64,000 nucleotides of DNA from Clostridium facile (GCF_014297275.1 NZ_JACOQK010000001.1:1550001-1614000), one strand, 5' to 3'. Positions 48,108 to 57,426 are shown, counted from the first letter of the stretch. Translations and numbers: made by a program. Notes: generated by a model not told the origin, from the sequence alone.

Positions 48108-49805
48108 TTATTTATGGTAATGAACATGTAATAAATCTTTGGTCCGGTTCTTCAAAATACCATTATACAATTCTTTTACCATTGGGTTTTCTCCAGAACG
48201 TTTAATTTGCGCAACTTTATCCACACGATAAATACCTCTTGCTCGCATTTTACGTCCTCCACGAAGATTAAATGGCTGCCCTGCTCCAGAAATACAACCT
48301 TCTGGGCAGGCCATTACTTCTACAAAATCGTAATGGCGTTCTCCGTTGGTAATTTGTTGGATAATTGTTTCCGCATTATTTAACCCGCTTACTACAGCAA
48401 TTCGGATTGGATTTCCCTCCACTTCGATTTCACATTCTTTTATCTCGTCCGCGCCACGTACACCAATAAATTCTAGTTCCCGCAATGCGACGGAACTTTT
48501 GTCATCCATCACATGACGAATCACGGCTTCTGTAACACCACCAGTAACCCCAAAGATAGCACCACCACCAGAATACAAGGAAAACGGCATATCCGAAGCT
48601 TCTGGTTCCTGGTCGTTAAATTTAATACCAGTTTCTTTAATCATCTGGCATAATTCAGAAGTAGTTAAAACTAGGTCAATATCCGGCACACCTTCCCGAA
48701 CAAATTCTTCCCGTGCGGCTTCTGCTTTTTTTGCGGTACATGGCATAATAGCAATCATAAAGGTCTGACGGTCATCCATTTCGTCCTGTTCCCGATAGTA
48801 TTCTTTAATTACCGCCCCAAACATCTGCATTGGAGATTTACAGGAGGATACATATTGCATTAACTCTGGATGTTTGGTTTCCATATAACGTACCCATGCT
48901 GGACAGCAGGATGTGAACAATGGGAATTCTTTTGTCTGCCCCTTTTTGATTCGTTTTACAAATTCCGCCGCTTCCTCTGTAACCGTTAGGTCAGCGGAAA
49001 GATTGGTATCATAGATATGGTCAAATCCCATTTTCCTCAAGCTAGCCGCGATTTTACCCATTACGTTTTCTCCAGCAGGCAGACCGAACTCTTCCCCCAA
49101 TGCAACACGGACAGCTGGAGCGATTTGGACGACAACTCGTTTAGTTGGGTCATAAATTGCGTCCCATGCCCGGTCAATTTCGTTTTTAATGGTAATTGCC
49201 CCTGTTGGACAGACAGCCGCACATTGGCCACAGTTGACACAGTCTGTTTCCGCAATACTCCGTTCAAACGCAGGGCTGACAATCATATTGGAACCACGGT
49301 ATGCAAAATCAATTGCCCCAACGTTTTGTACCTCATTACACATACGTACACAGTCACCACAAAGGATACATTTTCCAGGATCACGTACAATCGCTTTCGA
49401 AGAAGTATCCATCGGTTTTTTGACGGTGGTATTTGCAAAGCGTACAGATTTAATGCCGAAACGGTATGCTAAATCCTGCAATTTACATTTTCCACTTTTT
49501 TCACAAACCGTACAATCCCTACAGTGAGCAGATAACAACAATTCCAGAATCATCTTCCGGTATTTCTGCAATTTTGGAGTATTGGTTTGGATTACCATTT
49601 TATTTTTTGGAGGAGTGGAACAGGAAGCCATAATCCTTCCCCGTTCATCTTCCACTACACACATACGGCATGCGCCGTAAATGGACAGGTCAGAGTAATA
49701 ACACAAGGTAGGCAATTCGATTCCTGCTTTCCGCACAACATCTAAAATATTTTTTTCCTGGTCGAATTCCACATGGATTCCATCTACAATCATATAATTT
49801 GGCAT
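48108..49805 (-). CDS. hydA: [FeFe] hydrogenase catalytic subunit (trimeric, bifurcating type)
   Basis: This 565-residue subunit reduces protons to H2. It has an N-terminal [2Fe-2S] domain (CYYSDLSIYGACRMC), a His-Cys [4Fe-4S] motif (HCRDCTVCEKSGKC) and two [4Fe-4S] clusters (CILCGDCVRMC, CVNCGQCAAVC). H-cluster motifs follow: TSCCPAW (about 296), MPCTAKKAE (about 352) and MACPEGCISGAGQP (about 490). The domain set and the adjoining hydB and hydC mark the group A3 enzyme that couples ferredoxin and NADH oxidation. It starts 5 bases after hydB. Confidence 0.96.
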   Translation of the reverse strand: MPNYMIVDGIHVEFDQEKNILDVVRKAGIELPTLCYYSDLSIYGACRMCVVEDERGRIMASCSTPPKNKMVIQTNTPKLQKYRKMILELLLSAHCRDCTVCEKSGKCKLQDLAYRFGIKSVRFANTTVKKPMDTSSKAIVRDPGKCILCGDCVRMCNEVQNVGAIDFAYRGSNMIVSPAFERSIAETDCVNCGQCAAVCPTGAITIKNEIDRAWDAIYDPTKRVVVQIAPAVRVALGEEFGLPAGENVMGKIAASLRKMGFDHIYDTNLSADLTVTEEAAEFVKRIKKGQTKEFPLFTSCCPAWVRYMETKHPELMQYVSSCKSPMQMFGAVIKEYYREQDEMDDRQTFMIAIMPCTAKKAEAAREEFVREGVPDIDLVLTTSELCQMIKETGIKFNDQEPEASDMPFSLYSGGGAIFGVTGGVTEAVIRHVMDDKSSVALRELEFIGVRGADEIKECEIEVEGNPIRIAVVSGLNNAETIIQQITNGERHYDFVEVMACPEGCISGAGQPFNLRGGRKMRARGIYRVDKVAQIKRSGENPMVKELYNGILKNRTKDLLHVHYHK

Positions 49806-49810
49806 TGTTC

Positions 49811-51694
49811 TTATTCCTCCCGAATGGCATTGAATTTACAGCCTTCTTTACAGCTGCCACATTTGATACATTTGCTTGTATCAATAACAAAAGGCTTTTT
49901 GATTTCTCCGCTGATTGCGCCAACTGGACAGACCCTTGCGCATTTACTACAACCTTTACATTTTTCTGGGTCAATAACGTAGTTTAACAGTGCTTTACAT
50001 TCCCCAGCTGGACATTTTTTATCCACTACATGGGCGATATACTCTTCACGGAAATATTTTAAAGTACTAATGACAGGATAAGCAGCTGTTTTACCTAATC
50101 CACACAATGCGGTTTCGGAAATCATCTGAGATAATTCTTCTAACATAGTGATATGCTCCATGGTACCACGTCCAGCAACAATATCTTCTAACAGTTCCAA
50201 CATACGCTTTGTCCCTTCACGGCATGGAACACACTTTCCACAAGACTCATTTTGGGTAAATTTCATAAAGAAGCGGGCAACTTCTACCATGCAGCTTTTG
50301 TCGTTCATAACAACCATTCCGCCGCTTCCGATCATAGCACCAACTTTTTTTAAGGAGTCATAATCCAAATGCAAATCCAGATGGTTATGGTTTAAGCATA
50401 AGCATCCGCCAGAAGGACCACCAATTTGTACTGCCTTGAATTCTCCGCCTTTTACACCGCCGCCAATGTCAAAAATAACTTCACGTAAAGTAGTTCCCAT
50501 TGGCACTTCGATTAATCCGGTATTGTTTACGTTTCCAGTTAAAGCAAATGCTTTTGTACCATGGTTATTTTCTGGACCAATTGTTTTAAACCAATCTGCC
50601 CCTTTTAAAATGATAGAAGGAACATTGGCAAATGTTTCTACATTGTTCAATACAGTTGGCTTTCCAAATAAGCCCTGTTCTACAGTACGAGGAGGTTTTA
50701 CACGTGGCATGCCACGGTTCCCTTCAATGGAGGCAGTAAGTGCGCTACCTTCTCCACAAACGAATGCGCCTGCACCCTGGTTAACATGTAAATCAAAATC
50801 AAAACCAGAATCCAGAATATTTTTTCCCAGCATCCCTTTTTCCTTCGCTTTTGCAATAGCAGTATTCAACCGTTTTACTGCCAGTGGGTATTCCGCACGC
50901 ACATAAATATAGCCATGATGTGCTTTTGTAGCGATTCCGGCAATAATCATTCCTTCAATGACACGATGAGGGTCCCCTTCCATAATGCTCCGGTCCATAA
51001 ATGCACCCGGGTCACCTTCATCCCCATTACAGACAATATATTTTTCCTCTTGTGGTTGAGCCAGTACCTGTGCCCATTTCACACCAGTGGGGAAGCCTCC
51101 GCCTCCGCGGCCACGCAGATTACTCTCAGAAATTTCATCAACAATTTGCTGGCTGTCCATTTCAAATAAAGCTTTTGCCATAGCGCTATAACCGCCAACA
51201 GCAATATATTCCTTAATGGATTCTGCGTTGATATGTCCACAGTGTTCTAAAGCAATACGGGTCTGTTTTTTATAGAAAGGAATTTCCTCTTGTTTACTAT
51301 AAGAATGTTCTGCGTCTTTATAAATCAGGCGTTCTACAACTTCATCATGAAGGATACTTTTTTCGATGATTTCTTCACAATCTTCTACTTTTACCTTGAT
51401 ATATAAATATCCTTGTGGTTCAATACGGAGTAGTGGACCCATTTCACAAAAACCATGGCAACCACTTTTTTTGATACCAACGGAACCATGTTCATGTGGT
51501 TCTTTTTCTAATACTAATGAGGTATGCAGCCCTTTTTCATTGAGCAATTCCTGCATCCTTGCGTAGATATCCAGAGAACCACCTGCAACACACCCTGTAC
51601 CTGCGCAAATCAGGATTTGTTTGTACTGGCTATCCAAGGAAGCCTTGTATTCTTTCCTCATCTGAACCAAATCATTATATGTATTAATTCTCAT
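49811..51694 (-). CDS. hydB: Bifurcating hydrogenase NADH/flavin subunit (NuoF-like)
   Basis: This 627-residue subunit binds NADH, FMN and iron-sulfur clusters. The order is a thioredoxin-like [2Fe-2S] domain (CAGTGCVAGG, GCHGFCEMGP), the NuoF core with FMN loop GRGGGGFPTGVKW and NADH site NGDEGDPGAFMDR, the cluster motif ESCGKCVPCREGTKRM, and a C-terminal two-cluster ferredoxin (CKGCSKCARVC, CIKCGSCKEGC). It overlaps hydC by 11 bases, so translation is coupled. Confidence 0.96.
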   Translation of the reverse strand: MRINTYNDLVQMRKEYKASLDSQYKQILICAGTGCVAGGSLDIYARMQELLNEKGLHTSLVLEKEPHEHGSVGIKKSGCHGFCEMGPLLRIEPQGYLYIKVKVEDCEEIIEKSILHDEVVERLIYKDAEHSYSKQEEIPFYKKQTRIALEHCGHINAESIKEYIAVGGYSAMAKALFEMDSQQIVDEISESNLRGRGGGGFPTGVKWAQVLAQPQEEKYIVCNGDEGDPGAFMDRSIMEGDPHRVIEGMIIAGIATKAHHGYIYVRAEYPLAVKRLNTAIAKAKEKGMLGKNILDSGFDFDLHVNQGAGAFVCGEGSALTASIEGNRGMPRVKPPRTVEQGLFGKPTVLNNVETFANVPSIILKGADWFKTIGPENNHGTKAFALTGNVNNTGLIEVPMGTTLREVIFDIGGGVKGGEFKAVQIGGPSGGCLCLNHNHLDLHLDYDSLKKVGAMIGSGGMVVMNDKSCMVEVARFFMKFTQNESCGKCVPCREGTKRMLELLEDIVAGRGTMEHITMLEELSQMISETALCGLGKTAAYPVISTLKYFREEYIAHVVDKKCPAGECKALLNYVIDPEKCKGCSKCARVCPVGAISGEIKKPFVIDTSKCIKCGSCKEGCKFNAIREE

Positions 51695-52175
51695 TGGATG
51701 CTTCCTCCTGTTTTAAAGTTTGAATCAATTCTTTTGCTTTTTCTGGAGTCATAGAAGGATGTACCTTGTCATTTACAGTACAGACTGGAGCTAGCCCACA
51801 AGCCCCCAGGCAGGATACTGTTTCTAAAGTAAACATCATGTCATCCGTAGTGTGTTTGGAATCGGACAATCCTAAGGATTTTCGGAATTCTTCTAAAATT
51901 GGCACCGATTTTCTTACATGGCATGCCGTGCCATCACAAATTTTGATGACATATTTTCCTTTTGGTTCTAAGGAAAAATTTTCATAAAAGGTAGCAACAC
52001 TGTATACCTTTGCTTCTGGCAATTTTAGTTGGTCAGCTATATAGCATAAAGCCTCCTGTGGCAAATAATGATATTCTTGCTGGATATCCTGCATAATCGC
52101 AATAATTTCTGATTGCTGATAGGTATGATCTTTTAAAATGTGATCCAGGACCTTTTGTTCTTTTTGGGTCAACAT
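51684..52175 (-). CDS. hydC: Bifurcating hydrogenase [2Fe-2S] subunit (NuoE-like)
   Basis: This 163-residue thioredoxin-like ferredoxin subunit has the four cluster cysteines in CDGTACHVRKS and CLGACGLAPVC. NuoE-type helices (LPQEALCYIADQLKLPEAKVYSVATFYENFS) precede them. ATG 52175 has AGGGAGTGTGCAT upstream; the frame continues to 52235 without a ribosome site. It is the first gene of the hydCBA operon. Confidence 0.95.
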   Translation of the reverse strand: MLTQKEQKVLDHILKDHTYQQSEIIAIMQDIQQEYHYLPQEALCYIADQLKLPEAKVYSVATFYENFSLEPKGKYVIKICDGTACHVRKSVPILEEFRKSLGLSDSKHTTDDMMFTLETVSCLGACGLAPVCTVNDKVHPSMTPEKAKELIQTLKQEEASNEN

Positions 52176-52244
52176 ATGCACACTCCCTATTTTAAAATTA
52201 ATAATGTATTTTATTTTTATATAAATTATATACAAAACATAATC

Positions 52245-52273
52245 ATTATACGATAAGGCTCAAATAAAATCAA
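52245..52273 (-). promoter_or_regulatory. Promoter of hydCBA
   Basis: Minus-strand TTGATT (52268-52273) and TATAAT (52245-52250) are 17 bases apart, about 70 bases upstream of hydC. Confidence 0.8.
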
Positions 52274-52380
52274 TAATTTTTTGTGTAATTTACATTTATT
52301 TTTGTATTATTAAACAAAAAACATTGTAAAAAACTATGTAATAACGCAAAAAATAAGTTGGATTTTATAAAAAATGAACC

Positions 52381-52409
52381 TTGACAAAAGATAAAAAAAG
52401 AGTTATTAT
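52381..52409 (+). promoter_or_regulatory. Promoter of the ArsR/CadC gene and metal ATPase
   Basis: TTGACA (52381-52386), 17 bases, TATTAT (52404-52409). It is back-to-back with the hydC promoter region. Confidence 0.85.
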
Positions 52410-52418
52410 AAGATTAAC

Positions 52419-52438
52419 ATATGAATATATGTGCATAT
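52419..52438 (+). promoter_or_regulatory. Probable metal-repressor operator
   Basis: ATATG (52419-52423) and CATAT (52434-52438) are inverted around ten bases, with several further symmetric positions. It lies just after the -10, where SmtB/CadC-type repressors bind. Inference from position and symmetry. Confidence 0.55.
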
Positions 52439-52457
52439 ATTAAAAGAGGTGACTAAA

Positions 52458-52835
52458 TTGAACGAATGTAATGTTCCAGTTTGTAGTGAAAACTGCCCTC
52501 ATCAAAATTTGATTGATTTAGCAAAACAAAATTTTCCTACTTTAGAGGAAATAGAGGAGTTAGCAGAACTATATAAAATATTTTCAGATAATACAAGGCT
52601 AAAAATTATTTGTGCGTTAGGAAAAGATGAACTTTGTGTTTGTGATATTTGTGAACTATTGTCTTTAAATCAAAGTACGGTATCCCACCAGTTACGAATC
52701 TTAAAATCCTCCAAGTTAGTCAAATATCGCCGTCAAGGAAAACAAATTTTTTATTCCTTAGATGACGACCATGTAAAAGGGATTATCTTCCAAGCATTAG
52801 ACCACATTCGGGAAGATCGTTCTATTACAAAATAA
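52458..52835 (+). CDS. ArsR/SmtB-family metal-sensing repressor (CadC-like)
   Basis: This 125-residue repressor starts at TTG 52458, which has AGAGGTGAC upstream; the longer frame from 52431 lacks a site. The helix-turn-helix is present (LCVCDICELLSLNQSTVSHQLRILKSSKLV). The CVC pair in ELCVCD plus N-terminal cysteines (ECNVPVCSENCPH) form a CadC-type thiolate site for Cd, Pb or Zn. It is 30 bases ahead of a Zn/Cd ATPase that it presumably represses until metal binds. Confidence 0.9.
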   Translation: MNECNVPVCSENCPHQNLIDLAKQNFPTLEEIEELAELYKIFSDNTRLKIICALGKDELCVCDICELLSLNQSTVSHQLRILKSSKLVKYRRQGKQIFYSLDDDHVKGIIFQALDHIREDRSITK

Positions 52836-52865
52836 AAAAGACATTTTTAGAAAGGCGGTTTTATT

Positions 52866-55034
52866 ATGTCAAAATGTTCTTGTAAAGCATGTGCGGCAGC
52901 TGAACAGCTTACAAAACCTCAAAATTCCCATTGCCATCACCATGACCACAACCATGAGCAACATTGCCACTGCCAGCAAGTAGAAAGCCATGAGCAGGAT
53001 AGTTGTGGATGTGAAGGTCACGAGCATCACACTCATCATCATGATAGCCATGATCCACCAGATGAAGAAGAACATCATAGGTGCCATGATGCTTGTTGTG
53101 AACATGACCATGGAGAAGAACACTGTTCCTGTAAGGCTTGCGTAGAAGGAGAAGCTTTGATGAAACAGGAAACACACCAAGATGAACACAACCATGACCA
53201 TGGGGAAATGAAAAAGATAGATTTCATTTTGTATGGAATTTCTGTTGCTTGTTTTGTTCTTGCGTTTTTACCGATTCCAGAAATTGTTTCTACCATCTTA
53301 TTTGGTGCCTGTATCCTACTAGCAGGATATGATTTACTGTGGAACGGCATTAAAGGGTTATTCCACTTAAAATTTGAAGAAGATACTTTAATGACCATTG
53401 CAGCAGTAGCAGCATTTGCTTTAGGGGAACATCCAGAAGCTTGTATGGTAGTGCTCTTATTTAAAATTGGCGAATTTTTGGAGCAGGTAGCAATCAAACG
53501 TTCCCGTAAAAATCTGAAAGCGTTAACCGAAATTCGCCCTGATACTGCCAACCGTTTATTAGAGGACGGAACTCCAGTTCCGGTAAAAGCGGAAGAAATA
53601 CAGATAGGAGAGAAAATCTTAGTTCGTGCTGGAGATAAAGTCCCATTGGACTGTGTTGTCCTCTCTGGACATTCCGCAATTGATAGTTCAGCTTTAACAG
53701 GGGAAAGTATTCCAGTTCCAGCAGAAACAGGTAGCCAGTTGTTATCCGGCAGTATTAATTTATCTGGTGCCCTTACCTGTCAGGTGAACAAGACATTTGA
53801 AAACTCTACCGCTTCCCAAATTTTAAATTTGGTTTATGCTTCTTCAGAAAAAAAGGGAAAAACCGAAAAATTCATCACAAGATTTTCCAAACTGTATACG
53901 CCCATTGTGATTATATGCGGTATCCTTCTGGCCGTAGTTCCTCCACTATTGGGAATTTTAGATTTTAAAACATGGATTTTGCGTTCTTTAATCTTTTTAG
54001 TAGCTTCCTGTCCATGTGCTTTGGTTATCTCTGTTCCCCTTTCTTTCTTTTCCTCTATTGGAGCAATTTCAAAACAAGGTATACTCATTAAAGGAACAAA
54101 ATATGTGGAAACCCTATCCAAAATTGACTGTGTTGCTATGGATAAAACAGGTACCATTACTTCTGGAAAAATAGAGGTAGAACGGATTGATGTAATGCCT
54201 GAATTTACCCAAGAACAGGTTTATACCTATACGGCAGCAGTAGAACAATACTCAAATCATCCAATCTCTCAGGCAATATGTGATTATACTCAAAAAAATG
54301 AAAAACTGGAAGTATCCGATGTAAATGAAATTGCTGGTTTTGGCGTTTCCGCTATCATTGATGGGCAACAAATATTATGTGGAAACCAAAAATTGTTAGC
54401 TCGTTATCAAATGACCCCTAAAACTTATGCGGCTTCCTACCTTTGTATTGATGGTAAAATTGCTGGAATGATTTATTTAAAGGAAACGATCCCACAAGCC
54501 AGTAAAACAATTGTTCAGGAATTAGAACAAAATGGAGTACAAAAAGTAGTAATGTTAACAGGAGATAGTTCTCAAGCTGCCAAAACAGTGGCAGAACAAT
54601 GTGGTATTAGCGAATACCATGCTTCTTTGTTGCCACAGGATAAAGTAGAACAATTACAACGGTTAAAAACAAACCACACAGTAGCCTTTGTTGGAGATGG
54701 CATTAATGACGCCCCTGTATTAGCTTCAGCAGATTTGGGAATTTCAATGGGATTAGGAAGTGAAATAGCAAACAACTCTTCTGATGTCGTAATTATGGGA
54801 AACCAACTACAAAACCTTCCAAAAGCAATCCATCTTGCAAAACGCAGTATGGGAGTTGTAAAATTTAATATTGCCTTTGCACTATTGATAAAATTGATTG
54901 TTATTATCTTAGTAGCGATTGGATTGGCACCAATGTGGTTGGGCGTATTTGCCGATACTGGTGTTACCATTCTAGCAATGCTTAACTCTGTACGGATTTT
55001 CTCCTTTGTGCGCAAGAAAAAATATTCTTCATAA
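52866..55034 (+). CDS. Zn/Cd/Pb-exporting P1B-type ATPase with His/Cys-rich N-terminus
   Basis: This 722-residue efflux pump has an N-terminal 115 residues packed with His and Cys. They include a duplicated CSCKAC motif (residues about 3-8 and 87-92) and runs such as HCHHHDHNHEQHCHC, in place of an ordinary HMA fold. Then come the P1B core: TGES (ALTGES), CPC metal site (VASCPCALVIS), DKTGTITSG phosphorylation site, HP motif (NHPISQA) and GDGINDAPVLASADLG. CPC with a downstream lysine in the last helix region points to divalent Zn/Cd/Pb rather than Cu. It is controlled by the upstream CadC-like gene. Confidence 0.94.
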   Translation: MSKCSCKACAAAEQLTKPQNSHCHHHDHNHEQHCHCQQVESHEQDSCGCEGHEHHTHHHDSHDPPDEEEHHRCHDACCEHDHGEEHCSCKACVEGEALMKQETHQDEHNHDHGEMKKIDFILYGISVACFVLAFLPIPEIVSTILFGACILLAGYDLLWNGIKGLFHLKFEEDTLMTIAAVAAFALGEHPEACMVVLLFKIGEFLEQVAIKRSRKNLKALTEIRPDTANRLLEDGTPVPVKAEEIQIGEKILVRAGDKVPLDCVVLSGHSAIDSSALTGESIPVPAETGSQLLSGSINLSGALTCQVNKTFENSTASQILNLVYASSEKKGKTEKFITRFSKLYTPIVIICGILLAVVPPLLGILDFKTWILRSLIFLVASCPCALVISVPLSFFSSIGAISKQGILIKGTKYVETLSKIDCVAMDKTGTITSGKIEVERIDVMPEFTQEQVYTYTAAVEQYSNHPISQAICDYTQKNEKLEVSDVNEIAGFGVSAIIDGQQILCGNQKLLARYQMTPKTYAASYLCIDGKIAGMIYLKETIPQASKTIVQELEQNGVQKVVMLTGDSSQAAKTVAEQCGISEYHASLLPQDKVEQLQRLKTNHTVAFVGDGINDAPVLASADLGISMGLGSEIANNSSDVVIMGNQLQNLPKAIHLAKRSMGVVKFNIAFALLIKLIVIILVAIGLAPMWLGVFADTGVTILAMLNSVRIFSFVRKKKYSS

Positions 55035-55045
55035 AAATCGCCACC

Positions 55046-55078
55046 CCCCCTCATTTCCATTAAATGAGGGGGATTAAT
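55046..55078 (+). terminator. Terminator of the metal ATPase operon
   Basis: CCCCCTCATTT pairs with AAATGAGGGGG around a five-base loop. The flank is AT-rich but lacks a clean T-run. The following 250 bases hold nothing recognisable. Confidence 0.7.
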
Positions 55079-55326
55079 ATGCGTTTAAGTATTATATTTC
55101 CTCTGAAAATTAACTCTTAATATTTCAAAAATATCAAGAATGCTGTTTTATTGTAGATAATAGTAGAGATAAATAAAACAGAAAATAGATTTTTTAAAGA
55201 TACCGTCGTATATTCATTTTCTGCTTTAAAAAGTATATTGTCAAATTTTATATAAGGCTTTTCATATAGATGCCACTGAAAACTGTTACAAAGAAAGATG
55301 TTTTTCTAAATTATTTTGGAAAACTT

Positions 55327-55355
55327 GTTGACAAAATACAAGTTGTTTGATATAA
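55327..55355 (+). promoter_or_regulatory. Consensus promoter of tRNA-Ser(UGA)
   Basis: TTGACA (55327-55332), 17 bases, TATAAT (55350-55355), 36 bases before the tRNA. Confidence 0.92.
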
Positions 55356-55390
55356 TAAATGTCGTTGCAAATCATTTTAATATTTGATTT

Positions 55391-55479
<89 letters not shown>

Positions 55480-55588
55480 ACCAAAGATTAACGTGTTATA
55501 GTGGAATGTCTACCTTTAGCAAGTGGACAACCCTGTAACCGCTTCTATAAAAGGAGCAAACGTAAACTTGGTAGGTGTCTTGTCATTT

Positions 55589-55679
55589 GGAGAAGTACTC
55601 AAGTTGGTGACGAGGCGCCCCTGCTAAGGGCGTAGGTCGGGTAACCGGCGCGAGGGTTCGAGTCCCTCCTTCTCCGCCA
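55589..55679 (+). tRNA. tRNA-Ser, anticodon GCT
   Basis: Acceptor GGAGAAG/CTTCTCC, anticodon loop CTGCTAA between CGCCC and GGGCG, long variable arm, T-arm GGTTCGAGTCC, G plus CCA. It lies 109 bases after tRNA-Ser(UGA) and is probably co-transcribed. The DNA beyond its 3' end changes in composition, so it is a candidate integration site. Confidence 0.93.
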
Positions 55680-55708
55680 TAAGAGGGCACTAAAAAAGAT
55701 GCCTAAGC

Positions 55709-55737
55709 AAAAAACCTCGATAAAATCGAGGTTTTTT
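55709..55737 (+). terminator. Terminator after the tRNA-Ser pair
   Basis: AAAAAACCTCGA pairs perfectly with TCGAGGTTTTTT around TAAAA. Confidence 0.92.
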
Positions 55738-55839
55738 CGCATTTTCAGGGCAAGTTTTTCAGCATAGATTCTATAGATGCCAAACGGCAAAAATCCTATA
55801 CTGACAGGACTTAAACCCACAAATAGCAAAAATCGCACT

Positions 55840-55883
55840 GAAAGGCGTATGGAGAGTTAAAAATTCATACGCCTTTTTCTTTT
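55840..55883 (+). terminator. Hairpin terminator in the remnant
   Basis: AAAGGCGTATG pairs with CATACGCCTTT, followed by TTCTTTT. No gene is seen just upstream. Confidence 0.75.
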
Positions 55884-55945
55884 GCCCAAAATCATTATTA
55901 TTCTCCCTGTTGGCATGCAGCAATAAAATATTAACACATCATTTT

Positions 55946-55992
55946 AAAGCCTTTTGTTTTTGATTATCACAGCAAAAACTGAAGGCTTTTTT
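55946..55992 (+). terminator. Second hairpin terminator in the remnant
   Basis: AAAGCCTT pairs with AAGGCTTT, with an inner GTTTTTG/CAAAAAC stem, then TTTATTG. Confidence 0.6.
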
Positions 55993-56139
55993 ATTGAAAG
56001 GAAAAAGTTATGTATTCAGAAATCAGGAGTACGATTCTTTGGTGTTTACCTTGTTCTACACGCCATTAAACAAACTTTTACAGATGTAAAGCGGTCGTAT
56101 TTTGCAGGTAAAGCAAGGTCGAAAAATAAGCAGGTGAAA

Positions 56140-56197
56140 GGAACGGGGTTGCTGAGGCTTCCCCGTTCCGGTTCACAGCGGACGGCAATGCCGACCG
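56140..56197 (+). other. Paired GC-rich hairpins (possible oriT, replication signal or structured RNA)
   Basis: GGAACGGGG (56140-56148) pairs with CCCCGTTCC (56161-56169) around 12 bases. Next to it GCGGACGGC and GCCGACCGC fold around AAT with one internal mismatch. Neither is followed by T, so they are not terminators. Confidence 0.5.
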
Positions 56198-56357
56198 CAT
56201 CAGGGTTTTACGACTCTTTTGGCTATCAGAAACCATAGGGGTTGCAAAACCGTCCGAATACCTGTTGTCGGGGTTGTAGGTAACCATAATTACCGACTGT
56301 GCAAGGAAAAAAAGAGGGGTTGTAGCAGGCGTTGTAAAACAAATAAGCAGATGGATC

Positions 56358-56525
56358 ATGTTTGAGAACAAGAAAAAAATTAACCTGTGGATGTATCCTG
56401 ATAGCCTTGAAAAGGTGGATATTATTTGCTTTAAAAAATCTATTTTTACTCACAAGGGAGTAGTCTGCCTGTCTTGTGGACTTAGGGGTGGTTCATTATG
56501 GACCTCCTTGAAGTCCCCACTTTAA
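56358..56525 (+). pseudogene. Fragment of a ribbon-helix-helix-like protein
   Basis: A 55-codon frame opens with MFENKKKINLWMYPDSLEKVD, which looks like the N-terminal strand and helix of ribbon-helix-helix proteins seen in Tn1549-like elements. The continuation (FKKSIFTHKGVVCLSCG) does not resemble the family, so it appears fused to unrelated DNA after a deletion. No strong ribosome site is present. Confidence 0.4.
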
Positions 56526-56686
56526 GAGAGATTACAGCAGAAAGAAAAAACATTTTATTTTAAAGAACTTATATTTACATTTCATTCACAAATTTAGGAT
56601 TGCGTTTCTGCATTATTCTAATGTATAATAAAATAAATACTATTTTATTATTTTGTATTTTATATTGTTAAATGGGAGCATAAAAG

Positions 56687-57328
56687 ATGCCGCGAAAATC
56701 TTATTCTATTGAAGAACGCCAACGAGTGAAAGAAGCATTGATGACTACTGTCCTTCAGTGCATTGTGGATAGGGGCTTGATTCATAGCAGTATTGATGTT
56801 CTGTGTAAGAAAGTAGGAATATCAAAAACCTTTTTTTACACTTTTTTCTCTTCCAAAGAGGAACTGGTCTTGCAGGCTCTACGGTATCAGCAACCCAAAC
56901 TGATATATTATGCACAAAGTTTGATGGAGGATCCGAACCTAAGTTGGAGGGAAGGCGTAAAAACCTTTCTGAAAAATTGTTGCTATGGAGCCAAAAATGG
57001 AGTCGCGGTTTTGTCCATAGAGGAAGAAGGGGAAATTTTCCGCTGTCTTTCTGCGGAAAATTATAATGCCTTTCAACAGGATCAAATTACTTTTTACAGC
57101 AAATTGCTCTCTGTTTTCGGTCTTCCGGTGGACAGCATCGATGCCCGCTTATTTGGAAATCTGGCCCTTAGCATGATGATGGTCTACAAAGCGATCCCTG
57201 ATACCATGCCTTTTCTCTTTTCAGAAGTTGCGGAGGATATGGTAGAGTTTCAGATCAACACGCTGGTAGACGAGATGGAGCGTGCCAAAGGAAAAACGAA
57301 TAAGGTGAAAAAAGATGTTCAGAAATAA
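56687..57328 (+). CDS. TetR-family transcriptional regulator
   Basis: This 213-residue protein has an N-terminal TetR helix-turn-helix (IDVLCKKVGISKTFFYTFFSSKEELVLQAL, residues about 32-62), an all-helical ligand domain and a basic Lys-rich tail. ATGGGAGCATAAAAG precedes the ATG. Its base composition lies between the AT-rich left part and the GC-rich right part of the window. It is followed by two hairpins and then the DUF array, which it may or may not control. Confidence 0.88.
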   Translation: MPRKSYSIEERQRVKEALMTTVLQCIVDRGLIHSSIDVLCKKVGISKTFFYTFFSSKEELVLQALRYQQPKLIYYAQSLMEDPNLSWREGVKTFLKNCCYGAKNGVAVLSIEEEGEIFRCLSAENYNAFQQDQITFYSKLLSVFGLPVDSIDARLFGNLALSMMMVYKAIPDTMPFLFSEVAEDMVEFQINTLVDEMERAKGKTNKVKKDVQK

Positions 57329-57377
57329 GATTTCATATTCTATAGGATTACAAGGCAATCCAATTTATTCAGATACT

Positions 57378-57412
57378 AAAAAAGGCCGGATTTTTGTGAC
57401 CGGCTTTTGGTT
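57378..57412 (+). terminator. Terminator after the TetR gene
   Basis: GCCGG pairs with CCGGC with flanking A/T pairs and a bulged G; TTTTGG follows. Confidence 0.65.
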
Positions 57413-57426
57413 CCGTGCGGATTTTT

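Larger units (their letters stand above)
55738..56650. mobile_element. Gene-poor, hairpin-rich stretch; probable remnant of a conjugative/mobilisable element
   Basis: No intact gene is seen over about 900 bases after tRNA-Ser(GCU). It holds terminator-like hairpins at 55840-55883 and 55946-55992, a GC-rich hairpin pair at 56140-56197, and broken small frames. One of these resembles a ribbon-helix-helix accessory protein of Tn1549-type elements. Neither an integrase nor direct repeats were found inside the window, so the boundaries are unknown and the element type is inference. Confidence 0.45.

Noticed and set aside
52869..53551. Several minus-strand frames opposite the metal ATPase N-terminus
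   Set aside because: They are by-products of the repetitive His codons (CAT/CAC) of the real gene on plus.
56078..56371. Minus-strand 97-codon frame in the remnant region
   Set aside because: Similar frames are often annotated as hypothetical proteins in mobile elements, but this one overlaps the hairpin pair and has no ribosome site.
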